Shown here: in pieces, positions 17,811-27,865 of the stretch
Position numbering within the stretch: position 1 is the stretch's first letter
How the letters are laid out: each line of letters begins with the position of its first letter
Assembly: GCF_947488715.1 (NCBI RefSeq)
Contig: NZ_CANLAG010000003.1
Span: 62,001 to 126,000, forward strand
Reading direction: 5' to 3'
DNA length: 64,000 bases
From: an uncultured Tateyamaria sp.
Lineage (GTDB): Bacteria > Pseudomonadota > Alphaproteobacteria > Rhodobacterales > Rhodobacteraceae
Notes under the pieces: generated by a model
Database searches by the model: none
What the model was told of the DNA's origin: nothing
What the model saw: only the letters and a program-made list of their open reading frames with translations
Program-made: the position numbers and the translations under genes

Positions 17811-19241
17811 ATGAGCACCCCCAACGAGCCTAGTTTCCGCGAAAGTGTTGACATCATGTTCAACCGCGCAGTGGCGTTGATGGACCTGCCACCTGGGCTG
17901 GAAGAAAAAATCAGGGTGTGCAATGCGACCTATACCGTGCGGTTCGGCGTTCGGCTTCGGGGGCAGATCCAGACCTTTACCGGTTATCGGTCTGTTCACT
18001 CCGAGCATATGGAACCGGTCAAAGGCGGCATTCGATTTGCCTTGGGCGTGAACCAGGACGAGGTTGAGGCGCTGGCGGCACTGATGACCTATAAATGCGC
18101 TCTGGTCGAAGCGCCATTTGGCGGATCAAAGGGTGGGTTGTGCATCGACCCGCGCGAGTACGACGATCACGAATTGGAACAGATCACCCGGCGCTTTGCC
18201 TACGAGTTGATCAAGCGCGATCTGATCAATCCAAGCCAGAACGTACCCGCCCCCGACATGGGAACGGGCGAGCGTGAGATGGCGTGGATTGCGGATCAGT
18301 ACAAACGCATGAACACGACAGACATCAACGGTGTGGCCTGTGTTACTGGGAAGCCGACCAATGCGGGCGGGATTCAGGGCCGGACGGAGGCAACAGGGCG
18401 CGGTGTGCAATATGCCTTGCGCGAGTTTTTCCGTGACAGCGAAGGCGTTGCCAAGGCGGGCATGAGCGGTTCGTTGGACGGCAAGCGCGTCGTTGTTCAG
18501 GGCCTGGGCAACGTGGGGTATCACGCGGCCAAGTTTCTGGCCGAAGAGGACGGGTGCTCTGTCGTCGGCATCATCGAACGTGACGGGGCGCTGACTGACC
18601 CGGATGGTTTGGATGTCGAAGCCGTGCGCAACTGGATTGCGGGCCATGGCGGTGTGTCGGGATGCCCAGTTGGGACTTTCGTCGAAAACGGCAACAGCGT
18701 GCTGGAAGCGGATTGTGATATCCTTATTCCTGCCGCGCTTGAGGGTGTGATCAACCTGTCCAACGCCGCAAACGTCAAGGCGCCTTTGATCATCGAGGCT
18801 GCGAATGGTCCGGTCAGCGCGGGTGCTGATGCCATCCTGCGGGACAAAGGCACGGTCATCATCCCGGACATGTACGCAAATGCAGGCGGGGTGACGGTGT
18901 CCTATTTCGAGTGGGTCAAGAACCTCAGCCATATCCGGTTTGGTCGCATGCAGCGTCGTCAGGAAGAGGCGCGGCACCAATTGGTTGTCGACGAGCTTGA
19001 ACGCCTAAGCCACCACTTGGGCGATGCATGGAGCATGACGCCAGATTTCAAGGACAAGTACCTTCGCGGTGCTGGCGAGTTGGAATTGGTTCGGTCCGGC
19101 CTCGATGACACGATGCGCACAGCCTATCAGTCAATGGCGTCCGTCTGGCACGAACGCAGCGACGTTGATGACCTGCGAACGGCCGCGTATCTGGTTTCCA
19201 TTGGCAAGGTGGCGGACAGCTATCGCGCCAAGGGGCTGTGA
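17811..19241 (+). CDS. gdhA: Glutamate dehydrogenase (Glu/Leu/Phe/Val dehydrogenase family)
   Basis: 476 residues, with a strong ribosome site AAGAAGGAG before the ATG. It interconverts glutamate with 2-oxoglutarate and ammonium. Visible motifs: PVKGGIRF, the catalytic-lysine region MTYKCALVEAPFGGSKGG, the PAPDMGTGEREM segment and the Rossmann motif VVQGLGNVGYHAAKF. The size fits the hexameric class closer to mitochondrial/archaeal-type enzymes than to the 450-residue NADP biosynthetic type; coenzyme choice cannot be settled by eye. It lies away from the nas operon but uses the same product, ammonium. Confidence 0.9.
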   Translation: MSTPNEPSFRESVDIMFNRAVALMDLPPGLEEKIRVCNATYTVRFGVRLRGQIQTFTGYRSVHSEHMEPVKGGIRFALGVNQDEVEALAALMTYKCALVEAPFGGSKGGLCIDPREYDDHELEQITRRFAYELIKRDLINPSQNVPAPDMGTGEREMAWIADQYKRMNTTDINGVACVTGKPTNAGGIQGRTEATGRGVQYALREFFRDSEGVAKAGMSGSLDGKRVVVQGLGNVGYHAAKFLAEEDGCSVVGIIERDGALTDPDGLDVEAVRNWIAGHGGVSGCPVGTFVENGNSVLEADCDILIPAALEGVINLSNAANVKAPLIIEAANGPVSAGADAILRDKGTVIIPDMYANAGGVTVSYFEWVKNLSHIRFGRMQRRQEEARHQLVVDELERLSHHLGDAWSMTPDFKDKYLRGAGELELVRSGLDDTMRTAYQSMASVWHERSDVDDLRTAAYLVSIGKVADSYRAKGL

Positions 19242-19264
19242 GCCGGCCGGCCACATAAATCGTG

Positions 19265-19291
19265 TTTGCATCGGCCCTGTGCCGGTGCAAA
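19265..19291. terminator. Hairpin between the convergent gdhA and SGNH-like genes
   Basis: TTTGCATCGGC pairs with GCCGGTGCAAA (11 positions, one G-T pair) around the loop CCTGT, placed between two convergent stops. It could serve as a shared terminator for both directions, although neither side has a long T-run. Confidence 0.5.
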
Positions 19292-19301
19292 CCGTACGGG
19301 C

Positions 19302-20195
19302 CTATCTTTTGGCCAATTCGGGCATCGCATCGTCGATCTGATCGTAGACTGCGGTGCAGATGTCATCCATGGCGATCATAAAGAAGGTTTTGGCCGCCCT
19401 TTCGTTCGGATGGTACGGGTCTTTGACCTTGCCCGACTTGTTCACTCGAAAGTACTTTCGATTGCCCTGATTGGCCGCAACGGTTTCTGGGGTCGCACCT
19501 TCGACAAAACTGCACTGGCTGCCTGTCTCGGCAAAGGCGCGTTTGACATTCTTCTGCGCCTTGAGCCTCAGGTCGGTGATCTTTTTCGAATAGCTCGGCG
19601 CGGTTGTCATAAAGATACATGGCGTGCCGGGTGGCAGTTGTTCGTTCATCCGCTGCACGTCCTGAATTGCCTTTTCAAGGCTGGATGCCCAGCGTTTGGC
19701 TGAGTTGCCCAGGAATGACAGCAAGATCAGCTTGGGGGCATAGTAGTCCGGGCGGAACATGACCTGAAACGCCGATTTGTCCCGCTCGCAGAACTGATAG
19801 GCATCGCCCTTGCCGATCTGTTTGTACTTGTTGCCTGTGGTGTTGATGAAACCATACGTGCCCGCATTGACTTTCCATTTGGGGTCGACGTCGCAAATGG
19901 CACCTTTCGCCTTGCCCATCTTGGCGGTCCAAGAATGCAGGGACGTTGATCTCACGCCGATCACGGCCACCTTCATGTCCGCCAGCACTTCGAGGTTGGC
20001 CGCTTGCGCAGGCGTCGGCGGGCAATGTGTTTTGATGTTCTCGAAAAAGTCGAGGAACACCGGTCCGGACCCAAACGGGATTTGGCTGTCGCCCAGGATG
20101 ACAATCGACGGGGATTGAAAATCCGCCGATTGTGCCAGCGCCGCAGATGGCAAAAGACAGGCAAATGCAAATTTGCGCAAAAGAGAAAGAAGCAT
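19302..20195 (-). CDS. Secreted SGNH/GDSL-like hydrolase family protein
   Basis: 297 residues with an N-terminal signal peptide (MLLSLLRKFAFACLLPSAALA). After it, IVILGDSQIPFG resembles block I (GDS, nucleophile Ser) and the C-terminal DPYHPNERAAK resembles block V (D-x-x-H). The middle of the protein diverges from well-known esterases, so this may be a cell-envelope deacetylase or acyl esterase of the SGNH superfamily. Alone on the minus strand between gdhA and soxB. The exact substrate is unknown. Confidence 0.65.
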   Translation of the reverse strand: MLLSLLRKFAFACLLPSAALAQSADFQSPSIVILGDSQIPFGSGPVFLDFFENIKTHCPPTPAQAANLEVLADMKVAVIGVRSTSLHSWTAKMGKAKGAICDVDPKWKVNAGTYGFINTTGNKYKQIGKGDAYQFCERDKSAFQVMFRPDYYAPKLILLSFLGNSAKRWASSLEKAIQDVQRMNEQLPPGTPCIFMTTAPSYSKKITDLRLKAQKNVKRAFAETGSQCSFVEGATPETVAANQGNRKYFRVNKSGKVKDPYHPNERAAKTFFMIAMDDICTAVYDQIDDAMPELAKR

Positions 20196-20414
20196 GAATG
20201 CGTACTCTTGGTTCCGGTACCGTATTGAAACCCATCTGCCCTACACAAAACAGCCAAATTTGCGTCATCGCATGAAACGGTCGCTGTCTGACCGGCGTAT
20301 GACGAAAACTGTGGCCCGTGTTGCAAACCTCCTTGATACAAATCGTGGGATGTCCAAGGGTATGACCGTCTTCACGGTGTCGACCGATGAGGCACAGACG
20401 GGGTGGAGGTACGC
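20196..20414. other. Divergent intergenic region upstream of soxBDAG
   Basis: 219 bases between the SGNH-like gene and soxB. It must hold promoters for both. A short palindrome CGGTACCG is seen at about 20215-20222. Nothing else recognisable, and no riboswitch fold was found by eye. Confidence 0.4.
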
Positions 20415-21668
20415 ATGCGCTTTTCCGGGCTAAGGGTCCTGAAGGAAGGTTTGACCGGCAACAAGGGTTGGGGACCGCATTGGCGCAGCCCGGAACCCAA
20501 GGCGGAGTATGACATCGTACTGATCGGCGGTGGTGGTCATGGCCTTGCCACGGCGCACTACCTGGCGTCGGTGCATGGGCTGACAAATGTTGCGGTTCTG
20601 GAAAAAGGGTATCTTGGCGGCGGCAACGTTGGGCGGAATACGACGATTGTGCGCGCCAACTATATGCTGCCCGGCAATTCGGAATTCTATTCGCACTCGC
20701 TGAAGTTGTGGGAAGGGTTGGAGGAAGACCTGAACTACAACGTGATGCATTCACAGCGTGGTATCGTCAATCTGGTGCATTCCGACGGTCAGCGTGATGC
20801 GTTTGTCCGCCGCGGCAACATGATGGTTGGTCAGGGCGATGATGCCGAAATGCTGGATGCGGCCGGGGTGCGTAAGATGCTGCCTATGATCGATTTTGAT
20901 CAGACGCGTTTTCCAATTTTTGGCGGTCTCTATCATCGACGTGGCGGCACGGCGCGCCATGACGCCGTTGCCTGGGGCTATGCCCGGTCGGCGAGCACGC
21001 GCGGCGTTGACTTGATCCAACAATGCGAGGTGACCAGCATTGATGTTGTTGGCGGCGTTGTCAAAGGCGTCCAGACAACACGCGGCCCCATTCGCGCCAA
21101 GAAAGTGGGCATGGTCGCCGCAGGCCGTTCCAGCCAAGTGGCCGCGATGGCGGGCCTGCGCTTGCCTATCGAAAGCCACGTTTTGCAGGCGTTTGTCACC
21201 GAGGGGTTGAAGCCCTGCCTGGATCACGTTGTGACCTATGGAATGGGGCATTTCTATATCAGCCAGTCCGACAAGGGTGGGTTGGTCTTTGGCGGCGATC
21301 TGGACATGTATGCCAGCTATGCTGCGCGCGGTAACCTGCCGCTGGTTGAGCACGTGGCCGAGGCCGCAATGACGCTCATGCCCCAGATTGGCAAGGCCAA
21401 GATGCTGCGCAGTTGGGGGGGCATCATGGACATGTCACCTGATGGGTCGTTCATCATGGACAAAACGGACATAGACGGGCTCTTTGTCAACACGGGCTGG
21501 TGCTATGGCGGTTTCAAGGCGACGCCTGCGTCCGGCCATACCTTTGCGCACCTGCTGGCAACGGGCAATCCGCATCCCACAACAGTACAGCACCGGCTGG
21601 ACCGCTTCCGCACTGGACGGGGGATCATGGACGAAGAGTCCACTGGCTCTCAACACAACCTGCATTGA
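20415..21668 (+). CDS. soxB: Sarcosine oxidase subunit beta
   Basis: FAD/FMN-binding subunit of heterotetrameric sarcosine oxidase, which demethylates sarcosine to glycine with transfer of the methyl carbon to tetrahydrofolate. 417 residues with the ATG at 20415 (GGAGG six bases upstream). The N-terminal MRFSGLRVLKEGLTGNKGW and HWRSPEPK are typical SoxB openings, and IVLIGGGGHGLATAHYLA binds the flavin. The C-terminal WCYGGFKATPASG carries the usual substrate-side pattern. First gene of soxBDAG. Confidence 0.95.
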   Translation: MRFSGLRVLKEGLTGNKGWGPHWRSPEPKAEYDIVLIGGGGHGLATAHYLASVHGLTNVAVLEKGYLGGGNVGRNTTIVRANYMLPGNSEFYSHSLKLWEGLEEDLNYNVMHSQRGIVNLVHSDGQRDAFVRRGNMMVGQGDDAEMLDAAGVRKMLPMIDFDQTRFPIFGGLYHRRGGTARHDAVAWGYARSASTRGVDLIQQCEVTSIDVVGGVVKGVQTTRGPIRAKKVGMVAAGRSSQVAAMAGLRLPIESHVLQAFVTEGLKPCLDHVVTYGMGHFYISQSDKGGLVFGGDLDMYASYAARGNLPLVEHVAEAAMTLMPQIGKAKMLRSWGGIMDMSPDGSFIMDKTDIDGLFVNTGWCYGGFKATPASGHTFAHLLATGNPHPTTVQHRLDRFRTGRGIMDEESTGSQHNLH

Positions 21669-21749
21669 GGGCGCAATCATGATGACCCTTGATACGATAT
21701 ATCCAAGACAACTGACCGGGTGCTATGGCCGCCCGAATGGAGACCTCTG

Positions 21750-22013
21750 ATGCGGCTGCCTTGTCCGATCTGCGGCGCACGGGACGTGCGCGAGTTTTAC
21801 TATCAGGGGGCGGCAGAGATGTTGCGCCGGCCAGCAGAAGACGCAGGAGAAGCCGCCTGGGACAACTATCTGCATTTGCGCGACAACCCGGCAGGGGACC
21901 TCGAGGAGCTGTGGAGTCATGACGCGGGATGCGGTGCATGGCTCGTCGTGACGCGGCACACTGGATCGCACGACGTCAAAGGCGCGGTTTTGGCGTTGGA
22001 GGTCAAGCGATGA
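21750..22013 (+). CDS. soxD: Sarcosine oxidase subunit delta
   Basis: Small zinc-binding subunit, 87 residues from the ATG at 21750 (GGAG nine bases upstream). Ligand candidates are in MRLPCPICGARD (C5, C8) and WSHDAGCGAW (His and Cys), as in characterised SoxD. It lies between soxB and soxA, and its stop overlaps the soxA start by 4 bases. Confidence 0.93.
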   Translation: MRLPCPICGARDVREFYYQGAAEMLRRPAEDAGEAAWDNYLHLRDNPAGDLEELWSHDAGCGAWLVVTRHTGSHDVKGAVLALEVKR

Positions 22014-24943
22014 GGGTCAAGGACAGGGGGCTGGTCGACAGGAGGCAATCTGTCTCGTTCCGCTTTGATGGGAACACCTACCGCGGGCATCCGGGGGATA
22101 CACTGGCCTCTGCACTGCTTGCCAATGACATTCGGTTGGTTGCGCGATCATTCAAATATCACCGTCCGCGCGGGATACTGACCGCCAGTTCCGAAGAGCC
22201 AAATGCCTTGGTGACAATTGGCACCGGCCCCGCAACTGACCCCAACGTGCGCGCCACGGTGCAAGAGATTTACGACGGCTTCGAAGCGCGCAGCCAGAAT
22301 GCGTGGCCCTCTTTGGCGTTGGACGTGATGAGTGTGAACGATCTGGCCGCACCGTTTCTGGGCGCTGGGTTTTACTACAAGACCTTCATGTGGCCGCGCG
22401 CCTTTTGGGAAAAACTGTACGAGCCTGTGATCCGTAAAGCGGCTGGGTTGGGAGCGTTGGCGAAGGACAAAGATGACGACCATTATGAAAAGGCCTACGC
22501 GTTTTGTGATGTTCTGGTGATTGGGGCCGGACCTGCGGGGTTGATGGCCGCGTGGACTGCGGCGCAGGCGGGAGTTCAGGTCATCCTCGCGGATGAAGAC
22601 AGCATTATGGGCGGCAGGTTGAATGCTGAAACCCATGAGGTTGAGGGGCAACCCGGCGCGGACTGGGCGGCTGGTATCGTGGCGAAATTGGCCGCGATGG
22701 ACAACGTGCGTTTGATGCGACGAACAACAGTAACCGGCGCGTACGATGGTGGTACTTTTGGCGCGCTGGAACGTGTCTCGCATCATGTGGCCACAGTGCC
22801 CGCAGGCGGGGTCAAAGAGACCTTTTGGCGGATCGTGGCCAAACGGTCGGTGCTCGCCGCAGGCGCCATCGAACGGCATATCGCATTCGAGAACAACGAC
22901 AGACCAGGCATCATGGCGGCAGGTGCGGTACGTGCCTATCTCAACCGCTGGGGCGTCGCACCGGGCAAGGCGGTGACCGTTTTCGCCAACAATGATGACG
23001 CGCACCGAACGGCGATGGATATGCAGGATGCCGGTGTCCACGTTGCTGCCGTTGTCGACAGCCGCAAGGATGCCAAGGCCTTTGGGGATTACAAGCTGAT
23101 TGCTGGCGGCCTCGTCAATGGCACGGCCGGTCGTGGGGGCCTGAACGCCATTTCGATACAAACCGGCGCTGGGCAGGAAAAGATCGCAACCGATTGTCTC
23201 GCCGTGTCCGGTGGTTGGAACCCAACTATCCATCTGACGTGCCATATGAATGGTAGGCCGCGCTGGAACGCCGATCTGATCAGCTTTGTGCCAACGCCGG
23301 GCGCAATACCGGGCATGGAAACAGCGGGGGCCTGCAATGGTGCGTTTTCGACCAGCCAGTGTTTTGCCGAAGGCATCGCCGCTGCCAGGACGAGCCTGGA
23401 GGCACTTGGCCTTAAAGCGCCGGAGGTGGCGCTGCCCGACACTGAGAATACAGAATACGTGGTTGAGCCGATTTGGGCGGTTCCCGGCAAGGGGCGTGCG
23501 TGGCTGGATTTCCAGAACGATGTTAGCGTCAAGGACGTGCGACAGGCCGCAAAGGAGAACTTTACCTCTGTCGAACATATGAAACGCTACACCACGCAAG
23601 GTATGGCGACGGATCAAGGCAAGAACTCCAACGTGACTGCCCTTGCTCTTTTGGCGGATGCGACGGGTCGCGGGATACCTGAGACCGGGACAACCACGTT
23701 CCGCCCACCTTACAGCCCCGTCGCCTTGGCGGCACTTGGGGCTGGTGCGCAGGGCGCTGGCTTTGCCCCGGAACGCAAAACAACGAGCCATGTTGCAACT
23801 GTCGATGCCGGCGCGCCGATGATTGCGGCGGGGCTTTGGTATCGGCCGTCCTATTTCCCGCAGGACGGCGAAAAGAACTGGCGCCAATCCTGTGATCGTG
23901 AGGTCGGTTTTGTGCGTGACGCAGTGGGGGTCTGTGATGTCTCGACCCTGGGCAAGATTGATATTCAGGGTCCCGATGCCGCCAAGCTGTTGGATTTTGT
24001 CTACGTCAACATGTTCTCGACCCTCAAGGAAGGGCGGGTGCGTTACGGATTGATGCTGCGCGAAGACGGTTTTGTCATGGATGACGGCACAACTGCACGT
24101 TTGGCGGCAAACCATTACGTCATGACGACAACCACCGCCGCTGCGGGTCAGGTGATGCGTCATCTTGAGTTCGCAACGCAGGCGCTGCACCCGGAATGGG
24201 ATGTGCGGATTGTGTCAGTGACAGAGCAATGGGCGCAATTTGCCGTGGCTGGCCCGCAGTCGCGTGCGTTGCTGAATGGTCTGTTGGACAGCCCCATCGA
24301 CAACGACACCTGGCCATTCATGTCATGCGGCCCGGTACGTGTTCTTGGCGTGGCAGGGCGATTGTTCCGCATCTCGTTCTCGGGCGAGCATGCCTATGAA
24401 ATCGCTGTGCCCGCGCGCTATGGCGACAGCCTGTTCCGCCTGCTGGTTGCGCGTGCCAAAGAGACGGGCGGCGGCGCTTATGGCATGGAGGCGCTCAATG
24501 TTCTGCGTCTTGAAAAGGGGTTCATCACGCACGCTGAAATTGATGGCCGTGTGACGGCTGGTGATATCGGTATGGAGCGCATGATGTCGCAGAAGAAGGA
24601 CTTTATCGGCAAAACCATGGCCGCGCGTCCGGGGCTGGTGGAAGAAGGGCGCGCGCAGTTGGTGGGGCTCAAACCCATTGGGCCAGTCAAACAACTGACT
24701 GCTGGCGCGCATATCTACGCGGACGGGGCAGAGCCTGTGCGTGCGCATGATCAGGGATATGTGACATCCGTCGGATTTTCCCCGACGCTGGGCCACTTCA
24801 TCGGCCTTGGGTTCGTACGTGACGGTTTGATCCGCAAGGGAGAGGTCTTGAACATGGTCGACCACGTGCGCGGTATCCAAACACGGGTCGAACTGTGTGA
24901 GCCTGTGTTTTTTGACCCGGACGGAGGACGCACACGTGACTGA
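22010..24943 (+). CDS. soxA: Sarcosine oxidase subunit alpha
   Basis: 977 residues from the ATG at 22010. Domains: an N-terminal ferredoxin-like fold (SVSFRFDGNTYRGHPGDTL, RSFKYHRPRG), a NAD-binding disulfide-oxidoreductase domain with VLVIGAGPAGLMAAWTAAQA near residue 165, and a C-terminal GcvT/aminomethyltransferase-like folate domain from about residue 600 (DVSTLGKIDIQGPDA, SFSGEHAYEI, EALNVLRLEKGF, GFVRDG near the end). This folate domain accepts the one-carbon unit. The size is normal for SoxA, and it is overlapped by soxG by 8 bases. Confidence 0.95.
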   Translation: MRVKDRGLVDRRQSVSFRFDGNTYRGHPGDTLASALLANDIRLVARSFKYHRPRGILTASSEEPNALVTIGTGPATDPNVRATVQEIYDGFEARSQNAWPSLALDVMSVNDLAAPFLGAGFYYKTFMWPRAFWEKLYEPVIRKAAGLGALAKDKDDDHYEKAYAFCDVLVIGAGPAGLMAAWTAAQAGVQVILADEDSIMGGRLNAETHEVEGQPGADWAAGIVAKLAAMDNVRLMRRTTVTGAYDGGTFGALERVSHHVATVPAGGVKETFWRIVAKRSVLAAGAIERHIAFENNDRPGIMAAGAVRAYLNRWGVAPGKAVTVFANNDDAHRTAMDMQDAGVHVAAVVDSRKDAKAFGDYKLIAGGLVNGTAGRGGLNAISIQTGAGQEKIATDCLAVSGGWNPTIHLTCHMNGRPRWNADLISFVPTPGAIPGMETAGACNGAFSTSQCFAEGIAAARTSLEALGLKAPEVALPDTENTEYVVEPIWAVPGKGRAWLDFQNDVSVKDVRQAAKENFTSVEHMKRYTTQGMATDQGKNSNVTALALLADATGRGIPETGTTTFRPPYSPVALAALGAGAQGAGFAPERKTTSHVATVDAGAPMIAAGLWYRPSYFPQDGEKNWRQSCDREVGFVRDAVGVCDVSTLGKIDIQGPDAAKLLDFVYVNMFSTLKEGRVRYGLMLREDGFVMDDGTTARLAANHYVMTTTTAAAGQVMRHLEFATQALHPEWDVRIVSVTEQWAQFAVAGPQSRALLNGLLDSPIDNDTWPFMSCGPVRVLGVAGRLFRISFSGEHAYEIAVPARYGDSLFRLLVARAKETGGGAYGMEALNVLRLEKGFITHAEIDGRVTAGDIGMERMMSQKKDFIGKTMAARPGLVEEGRAQLVGLKPIGPVKQLTAGAHIYADGAEPVRAHDQGYVTSVGFSPTLGHFIGLGFVRDGLIRKGEVLNMVDHVRGIQTRVELCEPVFFDPDGGRTRD

Positions 24944-25481
24944 ATTGATTGCACAAACGCCGCTCTACGGGGCCGTTCCTCGCACGATTGGTCAGACCAC
25001 TATGACCGAGGTGGACCTCGGGTGGCTAACGTCCATCTCGCCATATGCGGGCCGTGTTCCAGCGGCTGGTGCTGCCCTCAAGGCAGCGCATGGCATGGCG
25101 TGGCCGTCAGCCGGGCGGATGACCGGCAAGGACGGCGCGCGGGCCATCTGGTTCGGGCGGGATATGGTGCTGCTTGCCGGGCCGGAGCCATCGCACGACC
25201 TGGCGGAACACGCGGCTCTGACGGATCAGACGGATGCGTGGACCACTGTACAGCTGTCGGGGGATGGCGCCGAGGACGTGTTGGCACGGCTGGTGCCTGT
25301 GGATCTGGCGGCTGCCAATTTCAAACGTGGCCACACAGCGCGCACGCAGGTTCAGCATATGAACGGTTCCGTCACCCGCCTTGGCGCTGACAGCTTTCTG
25401 ATCATGGTGTTTCGTTCAATGGCGGGCACCATGCTTCACGATATGGAAAGGGCCATGGCAAGCGTCGCGGCGCGGGGGTAA
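24936..25481 (+). CDS. soxG: Sarcosine oxidase subunit gamma
   Basis: 181 residues starting at a GTG (24936) that overlaps the end of soxA by 8 bases and has GGAGG upstream; the frame also stays open upstream but only inside soxA. GcvT-like small subunit with the pattern DQTDAWTTVQLSGDGAEDVLARLVPVDL and a C-terminal FLIMVFRSMAGTML. Completes the soxBDAG set. The formyl-THF and serine hydroxymethyltransferase genes often found beside sox loci are not here. Confidence 0.92.
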   Translation: MTELIAQTPLYGAVPRTIGQTTMTEVDLGWLTSISPYAGRVPAAGAALKAAHGMAWPSAGRMTGKDGARAIWFGRDMVLLAGPEPSHDLAEHAALTDQTDAWTTVQLSGDGAEDVLARLVPVDLAAANFKRGHTARTQVQHMNGSVTRLGADSFLIMVFRSMAGTMLHDMERAMASVAARG

Positions 25482-25521
25482 AGTCTCGTATCGATTCCTT
25501 CATGTTGCTCCGGAGCCTGCC

Positions 25522-25821
25522 ATGACCCGTTTTGCCCTGACCGTTGCCCTGTCGCTGATTTCCGCACCCGCATTTGCGCAGGACGCTGCGGAAAGCTGTG
25601 GCTATCAGGCGGATGTTGTGGCCGCCGTTCAGCAAGCGCGGCTTGACCGTGTTCCAGAGCGTGAAGTGCAGGACCACATTATCGCGCAATCGCCGGAATG
25701 GCCCGAACAGTACAACAATGCGATCCCGCTGATCGCCCCGTGGGTGTACGAGCAAAAGCGTAAGATCATTCGTAACGAAAGCCTTGCTGACGCGTGGACC
25801 GAACTGTGCCTTCAGCAGTAG
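25522..25821 (+). CDS. Small secreted protein of unknown function
   Basis: 99 residues with a clear signal peptide (MTRFALTVALSLISAPAFAQ). The mature part of ~80 residues has two Cys (ESCGYQ and ELCLQQ) placed at its ends and able to form one disulfide. Starts 40 bases after soxG and ends 42 bases before dnaG. A CTCCGGAGCC palindrome sits just ahead of its start. No known domain recognised. Confidence 0.65.
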   Translation: MTRFALTVALSLISAPAFAQDAAESCGYQADVVAAVQQARLDRVPEREVQDHIIAQSPEWPEQYNNAIPLIAPWVYEQKRKIIRNESLADAWTELCLQQ

Positions 25822-25863
25822 GCCGGACTCGACTCTCGGTGCGCGCGACCCAATATTAAAGGC

Positions 25864-27825
25864 ATGAGCCTGCCCCCCGGATTCCTGGACGAATTGCGCA
25901 CGCGCCTGTCATTGGGACAGGTGGTCGGGCGCAAAGTCATGTGGGATGCACGCAAGTCCAATCAGGGCAAGGGAGATCTGTGGGCCCCATGCCCCTTTCA
26001 CCATGAAAAAACCGCAAGTTTTCACGTCGATGATCGCAAGGGCTATTACTATTGCTTTGGATGCCACGCCAAGGGCGACGCCATTTCCTTTGTGCGCGAG
26101 ACTGAAAACGTAAGTTTCATTGAAGCGGTCGAGATATTGGCGGGGGAGGCGGGCATGCCGATGCCCGAACGTGACCCCCGTGCACAGGAAAAGGCGGACA
26201 AACGGACGCAATTGGCGGACGTAATGGAACTCGCCGTTCAGCATTTTCGCCTGCAACTCAAGACGGCTGTGGCATCGGATGCGCGTGCCTACCTGGACCG
26301 ACGCGGCCTTGATCCTGCGGCGCAGGACCGGTGGGAAATCGGCTTTGCTCCTGACACGTGGCAAGGCCTTTGGGATGCTCTCAAGGCCAAGGGCATCGAA
26401 GATGAGCTGATCCTTGGTGCGGGCTTGGCCAAGCCCAGCCAGAAGGGCGGTAAGCCCTACGACACATTTCGCGGGCGCATCATGTTCCCGATCCGTGACG
26501 CGCGCGGGCGGTGCACTGCGTTTGGCGGGCGGGCGATGGACCCGAACGACAATGCGAAATACCTGAACTCACCTGAGACGGAACTGTTCGACAAAGGCCG
26601 GAGTCTTTACAACCACGGCCCCGCACGGACTGCGGCGGGCAAGGGGCAGCCTCTGATCGTGGCAGAGGGCTATATGGATGTCATTGCGCTGGCCGAACAC
26701 GGGTTTGGCGCGTCTGTGGCGCCATTGGGGACGGCAATCACCGAGCACCAGCTTGCCATGCTGTGGCGCGTTTCGCCCGAACCGATCATTGCCCTGGACG
26801 GTGACACAGCAGGCTTGCGCGCGGCGATGCGGTTGATCGATCTCGCCCTGCCACTGCTCGAGGCGGGGAAATCCTTGCGGTTTGCGTTGATGCCCCAAGG
26901 GCAGGACCCAGATGATCTGCTCAAGGCGCAGGGCGCTGGCGCGTTACAGAAACTGCTGGATACGGCGATCCCGATGGTGCGCCTGCTGTGGCAACGTGAG
27001 ACCGAAGGCAAAGTGTTCGACAGCCCCGAGCGCAAAGCCGCGCTGGACAAGGCCCTGCGTGACAAGATCAAGCTGATCCAGGATCCGTCAATCCGCCAGC
27101 ACTACGGTCAGGAAATCAAGGATTTGCGTTGGGACCTGTTTCGGCCTCAGCGCGGTGGACCTGCGGCTGGCACGGGTCGGACGTGGCAAGCTGGTCGCGG
27201 CTGGCAAGCGCCGCCCACACCTATGCCTTCGACCAAATCCTCCGCTTTGGCATCCGGGGGTGATCAGATCACGGATCGTTTGCGAGAAGAGGTTATTCTC
27301 GCGGTGTTGGCCAATACACCCGAAGTGGTCGAGGAGTTTGAAACCGGTCTCGAGGGTTTGACCTGCGCAGACCCGGATCATGCCGTTCTGCGGGACACGA
27401 TTCTTCGCCACGGACACACGGGCCGCGAGGTGTTGCGTGAAAAGATTTTGAGCGTACTAGGCCCGGATGCCCTTGATAACCTCATGGGATCGCGCCATGT
27501 CGCGATAGTCCCTTGCATCCGCACACCAGGCAACGCCGAGATGGCCCGCATGACCGTGGCCGAAGAGCTTGCAAAACTCAGCGCGGCAAAAGGGTTGGAT
27601 GCCGAGATCGCAGATGCGGTCCAAGACCTTGAAGGGGTCGCCGATGAGGGCGTGACCTGGCGGCTCAGCCAGGCTGCTGCTGCTGCATCGGATGCAACCC
27701 GAAGTGGCAAAGAGGACAATGCCGAATACGAAACTGGCGACAACGGCGCCCGAATCAATCGCAGTGAACGGGATGCGTTTGCGGCCTTGATGGACCAGAT
27801 CAGATTTGCCAAGCCAGAGCGGTGA
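25864..27825 (+). CDS. dnaG: DNA primase
   Basis: Makes RNA primers at the replication fork. 653 residues. CHC2 zinc finger: C43, H46, C64, C67 (CPFHHEK ... CFGCH). TOPRIM core: VAEGYMDVIALAEHG and ALDGDTAG. The helicase-binding C-terminal third diverges, as usual. Gly/Trp-rich linker GRTWQAGRGWQAPP around residue 437-450. Followed by rpoD, the old macromolecular-synthesis arrangement, here without rpsU. Confidence 0.95.
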   Translation: MSLPPGFLDELRTRLSLGQVVGRKVMWDARKSNQGKGDLWAPCPFHHEKTASFHVDDRKGYYYCFGCHAKGDAISFVRETENVSFIEAVEILAGEAGMPMPERDPRAQEKADKRTQLADVMELAVQHFRLQLKTAVASDARAYLDRRGLDPAAQDRWEIGFAPDTWQGLWDALKAKGIEDELILGAGLAKPSQKGGKPYDTFRGRIMFPIRDARGRCTAFGGRAMDPNDNAKYLNSPETELFDKGRSLYNHGPARTAAGKGQPLIVAEGYMDVIALAEHGFGASVAPLGTAITEHQLAMLWRVSPEPIIALDGDTAGLRAAMRLIDLALPLLEAGKSLRFALMPQGQDPDDLLKAQGAGALQKLLDTAIPMVRLLWQRETEGKVFDSPERKAALDKALRDKIKLIQDPSIRQHYGQEIKDLRWDLFRPQRGGPAAGTGRTWQAGRGWQAPPTPMPSTKSSALASGGDQITDRLREEVILAVLANTPEVVEEFETGLEGLTCADPDHAVLRDTILRHGHTGREVLREKILSVLGPDALDNLMGSRHVAIVPCIRTPGNAEMARMTVAEELAKLSAAKGLDAEIADAVQDLEGVADEGVTWRLSQAAAAASDATRSGKEDNAEYETGDNGARINRSERDAFAALMDQIRFAKPER

Positions 27826-27865
27826 TGCGTTTTGGCCGCGATTCCTTAGGAAAAAGACTGTAATG

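Noticed and set aside
22148-24190. 680-residue frame opposite soxA
   Set aside because: Antisense shadow of soxA; no motif, and GC-rich third positions explain its length.
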